Below are positions 39,247-51,761 of a stretch of 64,000 nucleotides of DNA, piece after piece (the first letter of the stretch is position 1; each line of letters starts with the position of its first letter). Under the pieces are notes generated by a model. That model was given only the letters and a program-made list of their open reading frames with translations. It was not told the origin of the DNA and did no database searches. The translations under genes and the position numbers were made by a program. Source of the DNA: Tricholoma matsutake (Eukaryota > Basidiomycota > Agaricomycetes > Agaricales > Tricholomataceae); NCBI GenBank assembly GCA_026075535.2, contig AP026538.1, forward strand, positions 7,378,001-7,442,000. The letters run 5' to 3'.

Positions 39247-42200
39247 CTATCCTGGATCCCACGCAAGTGAGTTGAACGACCCTAGTGCAGGGTTATTGTC
39301 CATAAATTTGTTGAAGCCTTTGACGGAGTCTGGGCTCGCACGAGTTTCTTTGCGATCCACCTTGGGGCAGACGCGTAGCAGATGGTCCCGAGTCTGTATG
39401 TCGGGACCAAGGCACCAGCATTGGTATTCCCCGTCGAGGGATAGACGTTGACGATACTCCCCTATAGGAGCATGGCCAGTGATCATACGAGTTGAACGAG
39501 AAGTCAACGTGGTGTTGCTCCCCATAACTTTCAGCCAAGGCCCACCTTTGTGGGTCGAGGGTAGTACTGGTTTTCCGCCAACTCCTTTGAGTTGGTAGAA
39601 ATGCCTTCCACGATACGCCGGATCTGAGAACTGGGTGTGCCAATCCTTACAAACGGCCTTTTCGACCTGATTTTTAAGGTAATCTAAAGACGTCCGCAGG
39701 TGTCTGCCCACGGAGATCTTGGTAGATGTAGCTACATCATGAGCCATCTTATGTACGTTCCACTCGAATTTCGAGGGGACATGCCAGAATGTTACGTTCC
39801 TTTCCTCGTCTCCGGCTAGCCAGGGACGAAGGGAGCGACAGGCGTCCAGGGCAAAGATTTGCCCAGAGCGTGGTTTAGGATTGATTAGGGACTCAATGCC
39901 CATAGTAGAATCCGAAAAAATAACCAACTTTTTGCATCCCCTGCTGCACGCAGTGGAAACGCCAAGTTGGAGAGCAAAAAGTTTGACTTCCGGGGGAGTT
40001 CTTCTCCCAGAAGCTGAGACAACGCGATCCACCTGTTCTCCCTGCCCAAAGACAAGAGCGCAGGCGACAGCTTGAAACTTAGCATCAGTGGGCACCGAGG
40101 CGTCCACTGCAACGACGAGAGTGTCATCCTCTACCTGGGCAGAGGCCCAGGCCTTGTCGAGGTCACTCCTGTAAGAATTCCTCGCTCCATCCTCCTTAGA
40201 GGTGAGGCGATGAGAGGAAAAGCGAGTGGGGAACAGATCCTTCACTCTGTTTCCAGGTGTGTTTTCTTCCCCAAAGGGGTCGAATTCATCGCCTGGTACG
40301 AGGGCCAGGGCTGCAGCCGAAGCGACAGATGGGCCTTGCAAGTTGAGTGTGTCGAGCACGTTCCCTCCCCAGAGTCCGAGCTCATGAGAGTGGGTGGTGC
40401 CAACGTGATTGGGCCCTAAGATCGCTCTCAGGGGGTGTGATGGAGCCAGAAGGGGGGTTCTGAATACCCCTCTGTCGACTAAACGACGCAGTAACAGCTG
40501 CATAGGCAGCAGTCCCGCGATACTCTCCAGGCCACCGATTGGGGTGGTTCTGAACGCACCGAGGATCCAACGTGCAGCGATGGACTGCACTTGGGCCAAC
40601 GTTTTGATGACCCCCTTGACGCGAGCACCTTTGAAGTGCCATAGTCTGAGTCCGTATGTCATGATGGGTACGACACACGAACGGTATAAGAGGCGTTTCT
40701 GCATAGGGGTTAGCCCTCTGACAGAATTGCCAAGCATTCCCATTGCCCTCGCAGTGGTGAGGGCTTTGGTGGAGTAGAACCGCGTGTGCTCTTTGAAAGA
40801 GAGTTTGCGGTCAAAGAAGAAACCAAGGTACCTCCAGGTGACCTTCAGTTTGAGGGGAGTGTTGCCCGTGTATGGGGCAAAGCCGAGATCGATGGGTAAG
40901 GGAGTGAATCTCCTTGCCCTTGAAAAGTGGAAGATTTCAGACTTGTCGTGTTCAAGGACAAGTCCGAGTGAAGTGAACGCCTGGAATATCCAGCCATACG
41001 CTTTTTTGAGCAGGGGGAGGTTATCCTCCAGCTGTGGAGATCAGGCGATGAGGGTACCATCGTCCACATAGGACATGAGATCGACATCTCTGCCGATTTC
41101 GCTTCTTCTGAAGAGTTTCATGATAGGCGTCAAATATAGCGCCGACAAGACTGGGGACAGGGCAGAGCCCTGTCCTACTCCCACGTCGGCTGCAAAGGAG
41201 CCAGACGAGAAAGCGTTCCATTTATAGGTCGTCTTGCGACCGACCAGATATGAGCGGAAGAAGTTCACTACTTGCGCAGGGAACCCCGACTGAGAGATAA
41301 TCTCCAACAGAACCTGGTGGTTCAAGGAGGGGAAGAATTGAGCTATGTCGAAGGCGACAACACTTGTTTTGAGTCCTTTGGCCCATCCTGCTCTAACCAG
41401 GTGGGTGAGGTAGATTCCTGCATCCTCAGTGGACCGCTGGGCGACGCCTCCAAACTGGTTTTGCTCGAAGGCCTCGTGTGCGACACCGTCGAATTGAAGT
41501 CGCCTCGACAACATCTTTTCAACTAATTTGCCCAGAGTGTTCAGGAGCACGATAGGCCTGAACGACTTTGGCATAGAGTAGTTGGGTTTCCCTGGTTTCG
41601 GGATAATAACCGACAGGGATTCCTTGAAGTGATCTGGCCAGTGGCCAGCAGTGATGCACGCCTCAGCAATGCGGGTGATGAGCCCTGCCACTTCTGGGTT
41701 ACTACACCAGTGTTTTAGGTGTGACCACGTAACATGATCGGGACCTGGCGCGGAACAGGAAAAACACGCGTTTAGCGCTTCTTTCATTTCCATGATGGAG
41801 AATGGGATCCAGGCCCTTTCAGGCACAGGGTCGAGTTCATCAAGAATGCTCAGATTGACTACTCGATCTGAGGCAGCGTTATAGGACCCATCAAGGGCAG
41901 CCCAAAGAGAGTCCAGATCGTTGCAGGGTTCACCCCGATAGGAGATAGCCTCATACGATGGAAGGTTGCGTTGACGCGTCCAGGACATCAGATCCCAGGG
42001 TCGTCTGTTCATCGTAGCCACTTCTTGGATACGGTCATCAAAAAAGACACGCTTTGCTTGTCGCATGACTTTCCTATAATGCTTCCAGTCCTCCCCATCT
42101 CGAGAGGCCCTGTATGCATCTAGGGCGCCACTGCATTCGTCTGTCCACCATCCTTTGGACGACTTGCCAAGGTGAGATTCCTTGGCATGGTTTTCCCATG

Positions 42201-43097
42201 CCTTGTTTAACATCGTTGATATCGCCGAGACGACATCATCGATTTCTGCCAAAGTATCTCCGTGCCAGTCTAGCCACAGAGTTAAAGCAGAGGAGACGGC
42301 ATCCCGATACGATGCCTCCTCCTCGGATCCTTTTTTGATGGACCACTTGGTAACCGGGACCAGAGATCCTGGACCAGGCAGCACTAATGTCAGAGGAGCG
42401 TGGTCAGACGTCCCCCTGGCTTCAGGTAGGATCTCGCAGTACAGTACAAATCTAAGATCTGTAGGTACGAACATCAGGTCGATCACTGTGGGGTGAAGGC
42501 CCTGTTGTGGGGGGAAATGGGTAGGGCCCTAGTCAGGCCAAGTGCCATAGCCGTTTCCACTAAGTGGTCAGCGTGGATAGAGTGTTCAGGCCCCTGGGGG
42601 TCCCAGGAGGCGTGTCTCACGTTAAAATCACCGCACATGAAATGTAAGCGAGGGATCGTCATGACGCTCTCAAATAAGAGCGTGATGGCCGAGTGTTGGC
42701 TGTCTGAGTAGACGTTAGCAAGTAGCATGACGTCCTCCCCTATTCCCAATGAGAACAGGAGGATGTCGCGATTATCGATCAGATCTTGTCTGAGACCTGG
42801 TCTTAGGTTAGCGATGCTGTTCACAAAGTAAACAGCGACGCGTGGGGGGGAATCAATACCTGAGGGGCGCACTAGTGTTCCCCAATTTGGGCTCATTGGT
42901 GTGCCTATAACTTCCTCCCCTTCCCTGTTGTGGGCCGAAGGGGCGTGTCTTATCAATCGCCAAGGTGGCTCTTGGATGAAAAGCAAATCGTAATCATCTA
43001 CGAAGTCTGCCAGTAAAGAGTCCATGTAACCCCAATTACGATTTACATTTTGACTAAATACGCGTAACTGTGGAGTAGATCTAAGTCTGTCCCTCAT
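39247..43097 (-). pseudogene. LINE ORF2, full length with a small deletion and a stop (LN9)
   Basis: All domains in order from MRDRLRSTPQLRVF: endonuclease (QEPP, GDFNVRH, SDHAPL), RT (FDIAQFF, GQGSALSPVL, SYVDDGTLIA), RNase H (VAVDAS, EVKLFALQ with Glu changed to Lys before LFALQ, FSDSTMG, MAHDVA), finger CWC...HLLRVCP. A deletion of about 20 bases near 42520 (between the LTRALP codons and the HF codons) shifts the frame, and TGA at 41041-41043 replaces Arg after YVDDGTLIA. Length without damage would be about 1290 aa, the family norm. Confidence 0.92.
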
Positions 43098-45012
43098 TTA
43101 CGTTCGGCCACCGCGTCCTGCGGGATGGTAAGCAGGAGGGGAGCGAGAATTGCGTTTCGCACTCACCTCGCACTTTGATCCAGTCACGGTCAAAGCGATG
43201 TCGCCAGAAATTACATCAACGATCGTCGGATGCGTGGTTTTTCCGGCAGTTTAGACACCTAGCTGGGTGAGAACAGGCTGCCCCCTCTGGGGTAGCAGGA
43301 ACGGGGGGGTTCGCCTTAGCGTTTCCCTTACAACACCCTGCAAGGGCACGATGGTGCTCCTTACGGTGTGGACCTGCACAGATCGGACACTTGGTCTGTG
43401 GAGCTCTGCATGCCGGGGTGGGGTGCCCCCACTTCCAGCATCGTTGGCAAAGAGGCATCCCAGGGTTCGCCCTGGCTGCCCTCACATAAGCGACGTAGCG
43501 TCCAAATTGAACGCCCCGTCCGATAAGAGCCTTAGCTCGTGCACCGCTGACTGAGTCAGCGATGTTAAGGTATACGGTGCACGTATCCGACATCTTCGAA
43601 TCACGTACAACCCGAGGGGGGACTTGAAGCACTGTGAGGTCCGATATTCCAGACTTTCCCAAGTGTGCAATGATGACATCAGGCGTCAGGGCCTTGTCGT
43701 TAGCGATGTATGGCACGTCGACCAGCTTGAGGTATGACGTGGATGTGGGTAACGCTGCATCCACTTGCAGCGCGAAGGGAAACGCCTTGTGGGCAGCTTC
43801 CTTGAAACAGCGAAGGTCCTCCTCGGAGGCCACGACATCTGTAGCTACTGATAAGTTACCAGCGTGCATTGATGCGGACTGGGCCACTAGCTTAGAGTGG
43901 TGCAGTCCGAGGGTGACTCGGACGTGATCCAAGAAGTCGGCAGGGTTCGTTTCCACCCCAAGGGGGGGACGAACGTGGACCAGGACCTGTCGTCTCAACG
44001 GTCCATGGACAGTAGGCGAAGGCTTGGCAGCCTTTGGTCTGGAGGGACCGACATGCTGCTGTATGTCAGCGAGCTTGTCGGTTGGAAGTTCAGGGAAGGC
44101 CTTGGCTAATCGCACAAGGCCATCCATGGAAGTGTTAGGTGTTCGCCCCCCAGGGAAGCGAGCAACCTGAGCAAAGGTCCCCCTGCCCGAGGGCCTGGTG
44201 GACCAGTTCATGGGGGCAGGTGGTCCTCTACCCCATGATGAAGAGATGCCCCCTGTTGGGGGTTTAGGAAGAGGTCGAGCCCCCTTCGGGCCTCGAGTCC
44301 TCGCTGATTTGTGAGGGGGGGGGCATTGCCCATCCCATCCCTCGAGGTACTCTGTCATCGGGACATCGTTGGGATCGTTGGTGACAGTGCCCGACCTGGG
44401 TCGTTTACTGCCCCCAGCTATCCTGTCTATAGCACTCCGAAGCGTAGCGTTTCCAGAGTTGCGATCGAGGCCAGCCTCGGCAGCTGCTACCAGCACCGAG
44501 CCCAGTTGTTCTGCTATGAGCTGCCGTTCTTCAGCAGTTGGTTGTCTGGGTCCCGTCCTGTTAAGAACAACACGGAATCCTGTGGCGTACTCTCCCAAGT
44601 CACTGGCGAAGGTCTGGGGTCCACTCCAGTCATCGCTAGTCATCTCCGTGTCCTGAATGACATGGGTAGAGAGGTTATCGGCCACTTCATCAGCCCATGA
44701 AGCAGGTGTAGAAGGGGTAGCCGGAGGTGCAGGAGATGCAGTCGCATCCCTGGAAGATAACGCTGGCACGCTAAAGCGCTGTGCTCGCGGAGTGACAATG
44801 CCCGCCCCATAGGGGGAGGGGGTTGGAGAACCTCTTTGGGTCCTGTGAGGGCCCACTGAGGGAGCATTCTGTGTGGATCTGCGGCTCGAAGAGAGCCGCA
44901 GAGAGTCAATTGGATTGTCGCCAGGAGTTCTGGGCGTACCCGATCTAGAGAGTCCCCCCTCGTCCATCGCTTCGCCCAATCTCCCCCCTCTTCTCGAGAA
45001 TGATTCTGAGAT
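43098..45012 (-). pseudogene. LINE ORF1 (gag-like), start lost and stop gained (LN9)
   Basis: Full-length gag-like frame, but the canonical ATG is ATC (plus-strand GAT 45010-45012) and TGA at 43216-43218 replaces CGA after KNHASDDR. A small in-frame deletion near 43170 removes three codons of the KARYDE region. Knuckles CQRCWKWGHPTPAC, CPICAGPH and CLNCRKNH are intact. The TAA at 43098-43100 abuts the ORF2 ATG in frame, as in the other copies. Confidence 0.9.
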
Positions 45013-45140
45013 GCGTTGGTAAGACGCTGGTTGTACCGGATCGCTGAGATCGTAGACAGATGGAGCTGCAAATTTGAAAAACGGTGTCGACGAGATTTTT
45101 TGTGGCTGTGCACGTCGCGGTATGAAGACAAGAAGCGATG

Positions 45141-48100
45141 ACGGCTACGGCATTAGGCCTGACCAGAGCCCTACCAGTAGTGGAGGGCCCTACTCACTTC
45201 CCCCCACAACAGGGCCTTCACCCCACGGTGATCGACCTGATGTTCGTACCTACAGATCTTAGATTTGTATTGTACTGTGAGATCGTACCTGAAGCCAGGG
45301 GGACGTCTGATCATGCCCCTCTGACATTAGTGCTGCCTGGCCCGGGATCTTTGGTCCTGGTTACCAAGTGGTCCATCAAAAAAGGATCCGAGGAGGAAGC
45401 ATTATATCGCGATGCTGTCTCCTCCACTCTAAATCCGTGGCTAAACTGGCACGGAGAAACGTCGGCAGAAATCGATGATGTCGTTTCGGCGATATCAATG
45501 ATTTTAAACGAGGCATGGGAAAACCATGCCAAGGAATCTCGCCTTGGCAAATCGTCCAAAGGTTGGTGGACAGACGAATGCAGTGGCGCCCTGGACGTGT
45601 ACAGGGCCTCCCAGGACGGGGAGGACTGGAAGCATTATAGGAGAGTCATGCGACAAGCGAAGCGTGACTTTTTCGATGACCGTATCCAAGAAGTGGCTAC
45701 GATGAACAGACGTCCCTGGGATCTGATGTCCTGGACGCGTCAACGCAACCTTCCATCGTATGAGGCTATCTCCTATCGGGGAGAACCCTGTAACGATCTG
45801 GAATCACTCTGGGCTGCCCTTGATGGGTCCTATAACGCTGCCTCAGATCGAGTGGTCAATCTGGGCATTCTCGATGAACTTGATCCGGTGCCTGAAAGGG
45901 CCTGGATCCCGTTTTCCATCACGGAAATGAAAGAAGCGCTAAGTGCGTGTTCTTCCCGTTCCGCTCCAGGTCCCGATCATGTTACATGGTCGCACCTCAA
46001 ACATTGGTGCACCAACCCAGAAGTGGCAGGGCTCATAACCCGCATTGCTGAGGCATGCATCACTGCTGGCCATTGGCCGGCTCACTTTAAGGAATCCCTG
46101 TTGGTTATCATCCCGAAGCCAGGGAAACCTAATTATTCTACCCCTAAGTTGTTCAGGCCCATCGTGCTCCTGAACACTCTGGGCAAATTAGTCGAAAAGA
46201 TGTTGTCCAGACGACTTCAATTTGACGGGGTTGCACATGAGGCCTTCGAGCAAAACCAGTTCGGAGGTGTCGCCCAGCGTTCCACCGAGGATGCAGGAAT
46301 CTACCTTACCCACCTGGTCAGGGCAGGATGGGCTAAAGGGCTCAAAACAAGTGTTGTCGCTTTTGACATCGCTCAGTTCTTCCCCTCCTTGAACCACCAG
46401 GTTCTGTTGGAGATCATATCTCAGTCGGGGTTTCCTGCGCAAGTAGTAAACTTCTTCCGTTCGTATCTAGTCGGTCGCAGAACGACCTACAAATGGAACG
46501 CTTTCTCTTCTGGCTCCTTTGCAGCCGATGTGGGGGTAGGCCAAGGCTCTGCCTTGTCCCCTGTCTTATCGGCATTATATTTGACGCCCATTATGAAGCT
46601 CTTCAGAAGAAGCGAAATCGGCAGAGATGTCGATCTCATGTCTTATGTGGACGATGGCACTCTCATCGCCCGCTCTCCACAGCTAGAGGATAACCTCCCC
46701 TTGCTCAAAAAAGCATATGGCTGGATATTCCAGGCGTTCACTTCCCTCGGGCTCGTCCTTGAACATGACAAGTCTGAAATCTTTCACTTCTCAAGGGCAA
46801 GGAGATTCACTCCCTTACCCATCGATCTAGGCTTTGCCCCATACACGGGCAACACCCCCCTCAAACCCAAGGCTACCTGGAGGTACCTTGGTTTCTTTTT
46901 CGACTGCAAACTCTCCTTCAAGGAGCACACGCGGTTCTACTCCACCAAAGCCCTCACCACTGCGAGGGCGATGGGAATGCTCGGCAATTCTGTCAGAGGG
47001 CTGACCCCTATGCAGAAACACCTTCTATACCATTTGTGTGTCGTACCCATCATGACATACGGACTCAGACTATGGCACTTCAAAGGCGCTCGCGTCAAGG
47101 GTGTCATCAAAACGCTGGCCCAGGTGCAGTCCATCGCTGCACGCTGGATCCTCGGTGCATTCAGAACCACCCCAATTGGTGGCCTGGAAAGTATCGCAGG
47201 ACTGCTGCCCATGCAGCTGTTACTGCGTCGTTTAGTCGACAGAGGGGTTTTCAGAACCCCTCTATTGGCCCCGTCACACCCCCTAAGAGCGATCTTAGGG
47301 CCTAATCACGTCGGTACTACCCACTCTCATGAGCTAGGACTCTGGGGAGGGAACGTGCTCGACACACTCAACCTGCAAGGCCCATCTGTCGCTTCGGCTG
47401 CAGCCCTGGCCCTCGTACCAGGCAATGAATTTGACCCCTTTGGGGAAGAAAACACACCTGGAAACAGAGTGAAGGATCTGTTCTCCACTCGCTTTTCCTC
47501 TCATCGCCTCACCTCTAAGGAGGATGGAGCGAGGAATTCTTACAGGAGTGACCTCGACAAGGCCTGGGCCTCTGCCCAGGTAGAGGATGACACTCTCATC
47601 GTTGCAGTGGACGCCTCGGTGCCCACTGATGCTAAGTTTCAAGCTGTCGCCTGCGCTCTTGTCTTCGGGCAGGGAGAACAGGTGGATCGCGTTGTCTCAG
47701 CTTCTGGGAGAAGAACTCCCCCGGAAGTCGAACTTTTTGCTCTCCAACTTGGCGTTTCCACTGCGTGCAGCAGGGGATGCAAAAAGTTGGTTATTTTTTC
47801 GGATTCTACTACGGGCATTGAGTCCCTAATCGATCCTAAACCACGCTCTGGGCAAATCTTTGCCCTGGACGCCTGTCGCTCCCTTCGTCCCTGGCTAGCC
47901 GGAGACGAGGAGAGCAACGTAACATTCTGGCATGTCCCCTCGAAATTCAAGTGGAACGTACACAAGATGGCTCACGATGTAGCTACATCCACCAAGATCT
48001 CTGTGGGCAGACACCTGCGGACGTCTTTAGACTACCTTAGAAACCAGGTCGAAAAGGCCATTTGTAAGGATTGGCACACCTGGTTCTCTGATCCGGCGTA

Positions 48101-48467
48101 TTGTGGACGGCACTTCGACCAACTCAAAGGCGTAGGTGGAAAACCGGTACTACCCTCGACTCACAAAGGTGGGCCTTGGCTGAAAGTAATGGGGAGCAAC
48201 ACCACATTGACTTCTCGTTCGACTCGTATGATCACTGGCCATGCTCCTATAGGGGAGTATTGTCAACGTTTATCCCTCGATGGGGAGTACCAATGCTGGT
48301 GCCTTGGTCCCGAGATACAAACTCGAGACCACTTACTATGCGTCTGCCCCAAGGTGGATCGCAAAGAAACTCGTGCGAGCCCAGACTCTGTCAAAGGCTT
48401 CCACGAATTCATGGACAATAATCCTGCACTAGGATCGTTCAACTCACTTGCGTGGGATCCAGGATAG
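45141..48467 (+). CDS. LINE ORF2, 1109 codons open: endonuclease C-part, RT, RNase H, finger (LN8)
   Basis: The longest open frame in the window. It begins inside the endonuclease (TATALGLTRALPVVEGPTH; SDHAPLTLVL present), then the linker, the full RT (FDIAQFF, GQGSALSPVL, SYVDDGTLIA), RNase H (VAVDAS, EVELFALQ, FSDSTTG, MAHDVA) and the finger (CWCLGPEIQ ... HLLCVCP), stop TAG 48465-48467. All catalytic residues I can check are intact; one oddity is HLLRVCP changed to HLLCVCP. With LN9 removed the frame would extend back to 38210. LN8 was therefore coding-competent apart from its 5' end, the best visible RT source. Confidence 0.93.
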   Translation, partial: TATALGLTRALPVVEGPTHFPPQQGLHPTVIDLMFVPTDLRFVLYCEIVPEARGTSDHAPLTLVLPGPGSLVLVTKWSIKKGSEEEALYRDAVSSTLNPWLNWHGETSAEIDDVVSAISMILNEAWENHAKESRLGKSSKGWWTDECSGALDVYRASQDGEDWKHYRRVMRQAKRDFFDDRIQEVATMNRRPWDLMSWTRQRNLPSYEAISYRGEPCNDLESLWAALDGSYNAASDRVVNLGILDELDPVPERAWIPFSITEMKEALSACSSRSAPGPDHVTWSHLKHWCTNPEVAGLITRIAEACITAGHWPAHFKESLLVIIPKPGKPNYSTPKLFRPIVLLNTLGKLVEKMLSRRLQFDGVAHEAFEQNQFGGVAQRSTEDAGIYLTHLVRAGWAKGLKTSVVAFDIAQFFPSLNHQVLLEIISQSGFPAQVVNFFRSYLVGRRTTYKWNAFSSGSFAADVGVGQGSALSPVLSALYLTPIMKLFRRSEIGRDVDLMSYVDDGTLIARSPQLEDNLPLLKKAYGWIFQAFTSLGLVLEHDKSEIFHFSRARRFTPLPIDLGFAPYTGNTPLKPKATWRYLGFFFDCKLSFKEHTRFYSTKALTTARAMGMLGNSVRGLTPMQKHLLYHLCVVPIMTYGLRLWHFKGARVKGVIKTLAQVQSIAARWILGAFRTTPIGGLESIAGLLPMQLLLRRLVDRGVFRTPLLAPSHPLRAILGPNHVGTTHSHELGLWGGNVLDTLNLQGPSVASAAALALVPGNEFDPFGEENTPGNRVKDLFSTRFSSHRLTSKEDGARNSYRSDLDKAWASAQVEDDTLIVAVDASVPTDAKFQAVACALVFGQGEQVDRVVSASGRRTPPEVELFALQLGVSTACSRGCKKLVIFSDSTTGIESLIDPKPRSGQIFALDACRSLRPWLAGDEESNVTFWHVPSKFKWNVHKMAHDVATSTKISVGRHLRTSLDYLRNQVEKAICKDWHTWFSDPAYCGRHFDQLKGVGGKPVLPSTHKGGPWLKVMGSNTTLTSRSTRMITGHAPIGEYCQRLSLDGEYQCWCLGPEIQTRDHLLCVCPKVDRKETRASPDSVKGFHEFMDNNPALGSFNSLAWDPG

Positions 48468-49007
48468 GTTGTGCGCGCAGGGCGTATGACCCCCGTCTGG
48501 TTCTGGCTAGTGTTATCGGTATGTCGGGGTGGCCGTAGGGCGCCAGACGAGTCCGTTAACCCTCATAAAGGGGGCCCACCCGTGTTCAGGAGCGACTGTC
48601 AGGGAGGGGGGACACGAAACTAGGTACTGGTTTGGGGAGGCGCCTGAGCGCTTCCAGATCCTCTGTCGGCTGTGCGCTATAGCTTCTACACTAATTGCGC
48701 CTTCCTTTCCGAGCTGAGAGGCTCACGTCGGGGCAGCAGTTTCCCCTAAATCTTGCACTCATACCCGTAGGGATGCGGGGAACACGACATTGTCAAGTCC
48801 GGGTTGTCGGTACGCCACCACTGGCAAGTCCGTTTACTCGATAAAGGGGGCCCCCTTAGTGGTCAGCGCAGCTATCCAGGTGGTTGGTGCGAAGATTAGC
48901 AGGAGGAGGACTTGGGCTGGGCGTAGTGTACTCTGCTTGTACGTCTCTACCGCGGACTGTGATCGGGTGCCACGTTATAAACTTTTGACCCAAAAAAAAA
49001 ACAAAAA

Positions 49008-49617
49008 TGATAGGTATGACACACGAACAGTACAGAAGGTGTTTCTGCATAGGGGTTAAACCTCTGACAGAATTGCTGAGCATTCCCATCGCCCTCGCAG
49101 TGGTAAGGGCTTTGGTGGAGTAGAACCGCGTGTGCTCCTTGAAAGAGAGTTTGCGGTCGAAGAAAAAGCCCAGGTACCTCCAGGTGACCTTGGGTTTGAG
49201 GGGGGTGTTGCCCATGTACGGGGCAAAGCCGAGATCTATGGGTAAGGGAGTGTATCTCCTCGCCCTTGAGAAGTGAAAGATTTCAGACTTGTCATGTTCC
49301 AGGACAAGCCCGAGGGAAGCGAACACCTGGAATACCCAGCCGTACGCTTTTTTGAGCAGGGGGAGGTTATCCTCCAGCTGTGGAGAGCAGGCGATGAGGG
49401 TGCCATCATCCACATAAGACATGAGATCGACATCTCTGCCGATGTCGCTTCTTCTGAAGAGCTTCATAATGGGCGTCAAATATAACGCCAATAAGACAGG
49501 GGACAAGGCAGAGCCTTGGCCCACTCCCACATCGGCTGCAAAGGAGCCAGATGAGAAAGCGTTCCATTTGTAGATCGTCTTGCAACCGACTAGATACGAG
49601 CGGAAGAAGTTTACTAC
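49008..49617 (-). pseudogene. LINE copy LN10: RT fragment
   Basis: A ~610-bp minus-strand piece of ORF2 from VVNFFRSYLVGCKTIYKW through GQGSALSPVL and SYVDDGTLIACS to LLYCSCVIPI. Cut on the left by the LN8 poly-A and on the right by the LN11 poly-T. It is open throughout. It shares the rare ATCTACAAATGG variant with LN6 (most copies have ACCTACAAATGG), so it is close to LN6 but differs at several other positions. Confidence 0.88.
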
Positions 49618-51761
49618 TTTTTTTTTTTTTTTTTTTTGGGTCCAAAGTTTATAACGCGGCGCCCGATCGCAGTCCACAGTAGAGACATACAAACGAAGTA
49701 CACTACGCCCAGCCCAAGTCCTCCTCCTGCTGATCTTTGCACCAACCACCTGGATAGCTGCAACGACCACTAAGGGGGCCCCCTTTATCGAGTAAATGGA
49801 CTTGCCAGTGGTGGCGTACCGACAACCTGGGCTTGACAATATCGCGTTCCCCGAATCCTTACGGGTATGAGTGCAAGATTTAGGGGAAACTGCCGCCCCG
49901 ATGTGAGCCTCTCAGCTCGGAAAGGTAGGCGCATTCAGCATCGCAGCCGTAGCGCACAACCGACAGTGGATCTGGAAGCGCTCAGGCGCCTCCCCGAACC
50001 AGTACCTAGTTTCGTGTCCCCCCTCCCTGACAGTCGCTCCTGAACACGGGTGGGCCCCCTTTATGAGGGTTAACGGACTCGTCTGGCGCCCTACGGCCAC
50101 CCTGACCTACCGATAACACTAGCTAGAACCAGACGAGGGTCATACGCCCTGCGTGCACAACTTATCCTGGATCCCACGCAAGTGAGTTGAACAACCCGAG
50201 GGCTGGGTTATTGTCCATGAATTCGTTGAAGCCTTCGACGGAGTCTGGGCTCGCACGAGTCTCTTTGCAATCCACTTTGGGGCAGACGCATAGTAAATGG
50301 TCCCGAGTTTGTATCTTGGGGCCAAGGCACCAACATTGGTATTCCCCGTCAAGGGATAACCCTTGACGATACTCCCCTATAGGACCATGGCCAGTGATCA
50401 TACGAGTCGAACGGGAAGTCAATGTGGTGTTGCTCCCCATAACTTTCAGCCAAGGCCCACCTTTGTGAGTCGAGGGTAATACCGGTTTTCCACCGACTCC
50501 TTTGAGTTGGTAGAAATGCCGACCACGATACGCCGAATCTGAGAAATGGGTGTGCCAATCCTTACAAATGGCCTTTTCGACCTGGTTTTTAAGGTAATCT
50601 AAAGACGTCCATGGGTGTCTGCCCACGGAGATCTTGGTAGATGTAGCTACATCGTGAGCCATCTTGTGCACCTTCCACTCGAACTTCGAGGGGACATGCC
50701 AGAATGTTACATTCCTCTCCTCATCTCCAGCTAGCCAGGGACGAAGGGAGCGACAGGCGTCCAGGGCAAAGATTTGCCCAGAACGTGGTTTTGGATCGAT
50801 TAGGGACTCAATGCCCATAGTAGAATCCGAGAATATCACCAACTTTTTGCATCCTCTGCTGCAAGCAGCTGACACGCCGAGTTGGAGAGCGAAAAGCTCA
50901 ACTTCTGGGGGAGTTCTTCTCCCAGACGCTGAGACGACATGGTTGACCTGCTCTCCCTGTCCGAAGACAAGAGTGCAGGCGACAGCTTGGAATTTAGAAT
51001 CAGTGGGCACCGAAGCATCCACAGCAACGACAAGAGTGTTATCCTCCACCTGGGCAGAAGCCCAGGCCTTGATCGAGGTCGCTCCTATAAGAGTTCCTCG
51101 CTTCATCCTCCTTAGAGGTGAGGTGATGAGAGGAGAAGCGAGTGGGGAATAAATCCTTCACTCTGTTTCCAGGCGTGTTTTCTTCCCCAAAGGGGTCAAA
51201 TTCATCACCTGGTACGAGGGCCAAAGCTGCAGCCGAGGCTACAGATGGCCCTTGTAGGGTGAGTGTGTCAAGCATGTTCCCTTCCCAGAGCCCTAGCTCA
51301 TGAGAGTGGGTGGTGCCAACGTGATTGGGCCCTAAGATTGCTCTTAGAGGGTGTGATGGAGCCAAAAGGGGGGTTCTAAACACTCCTTTGTCGACCAGAC
51401 GACGCAGTAACAGCTGCATGGGCAGCAGTCCTGCAATAATTTCCAGACCACCAATAGGGGTGGTTCTGAAGGCACTGAGGATCCAACGAGCAGCAATGGA
51501 CTGCACTTGGGCCAGCGTTTTGATGACACCTTTGACGCGAGCGCCCTTGAAATGCCACAGTCTGAGTCCATATGTCATAATAGGTACAACGCACGAATGG
51601 TACAGGAGGCGCTTCTGCATAGGGGTGAGCCCTCTGACAGAATTGCCGAGCATTCCCATCACCCTCGCCGTGGTAAGGGCTTTGGTGGAATAGAACTGTG
51701 TGTGCTCCTTGAAAGAGAGTTTGCGGTCGAAGAAGAAACCAAGGTACCTCCAGGTAACCTT

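Larger units (their letters stand above)
38700..45140 (-). mobile_element. LINE copy LN9, full length
   Basis: Uninterrupted 6.44-kb LINE on the minus strand: poly-T 38700-38722, 3' UTR to 39246, ORF2 39247-43097, ORF1 43098-45012, 5' UTR and 5' end (sense CATCGCTTCTTGTC) at 45140. Flanked by ACGGCTATGGCAT (38687-38699) and ACGGCTACGGCAT (45141-45153). It gives the reference length and order for the family, although both ORFs carry inactivating changes. Confidence 0.95.
38209..49007 (+). mobile_element. LINE copy LN8, 5'-truncated, split by LN9
   Basis: Begins at the GYMDS codons of ORF2 (38210), runs to 38699, is interrupted by LN9, and resumes at 45141 through ORF2, 3' UTR and a poly-A with one C (48992-49007). 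The LN9 duplication is ACGGCTATGGCAT / ACGGCTACGGCAT. The left edge joins LN6 without a target duplication, and the right flank is the opposite-strand LINE fragment LN10. Its 5' edge coincides with the 3' edge of LN12 at 54766, suggesting they were once one element (see findings). Confidence 0.88.

Noticed and set aside
48856..49839. Long minus-strand ORF of 327 codons with a Lys run
   Set aside because: It reads through LN8 3' UTR, LN10 and LN11 tail; the Lys run is translated poly-A. Chance fusion.
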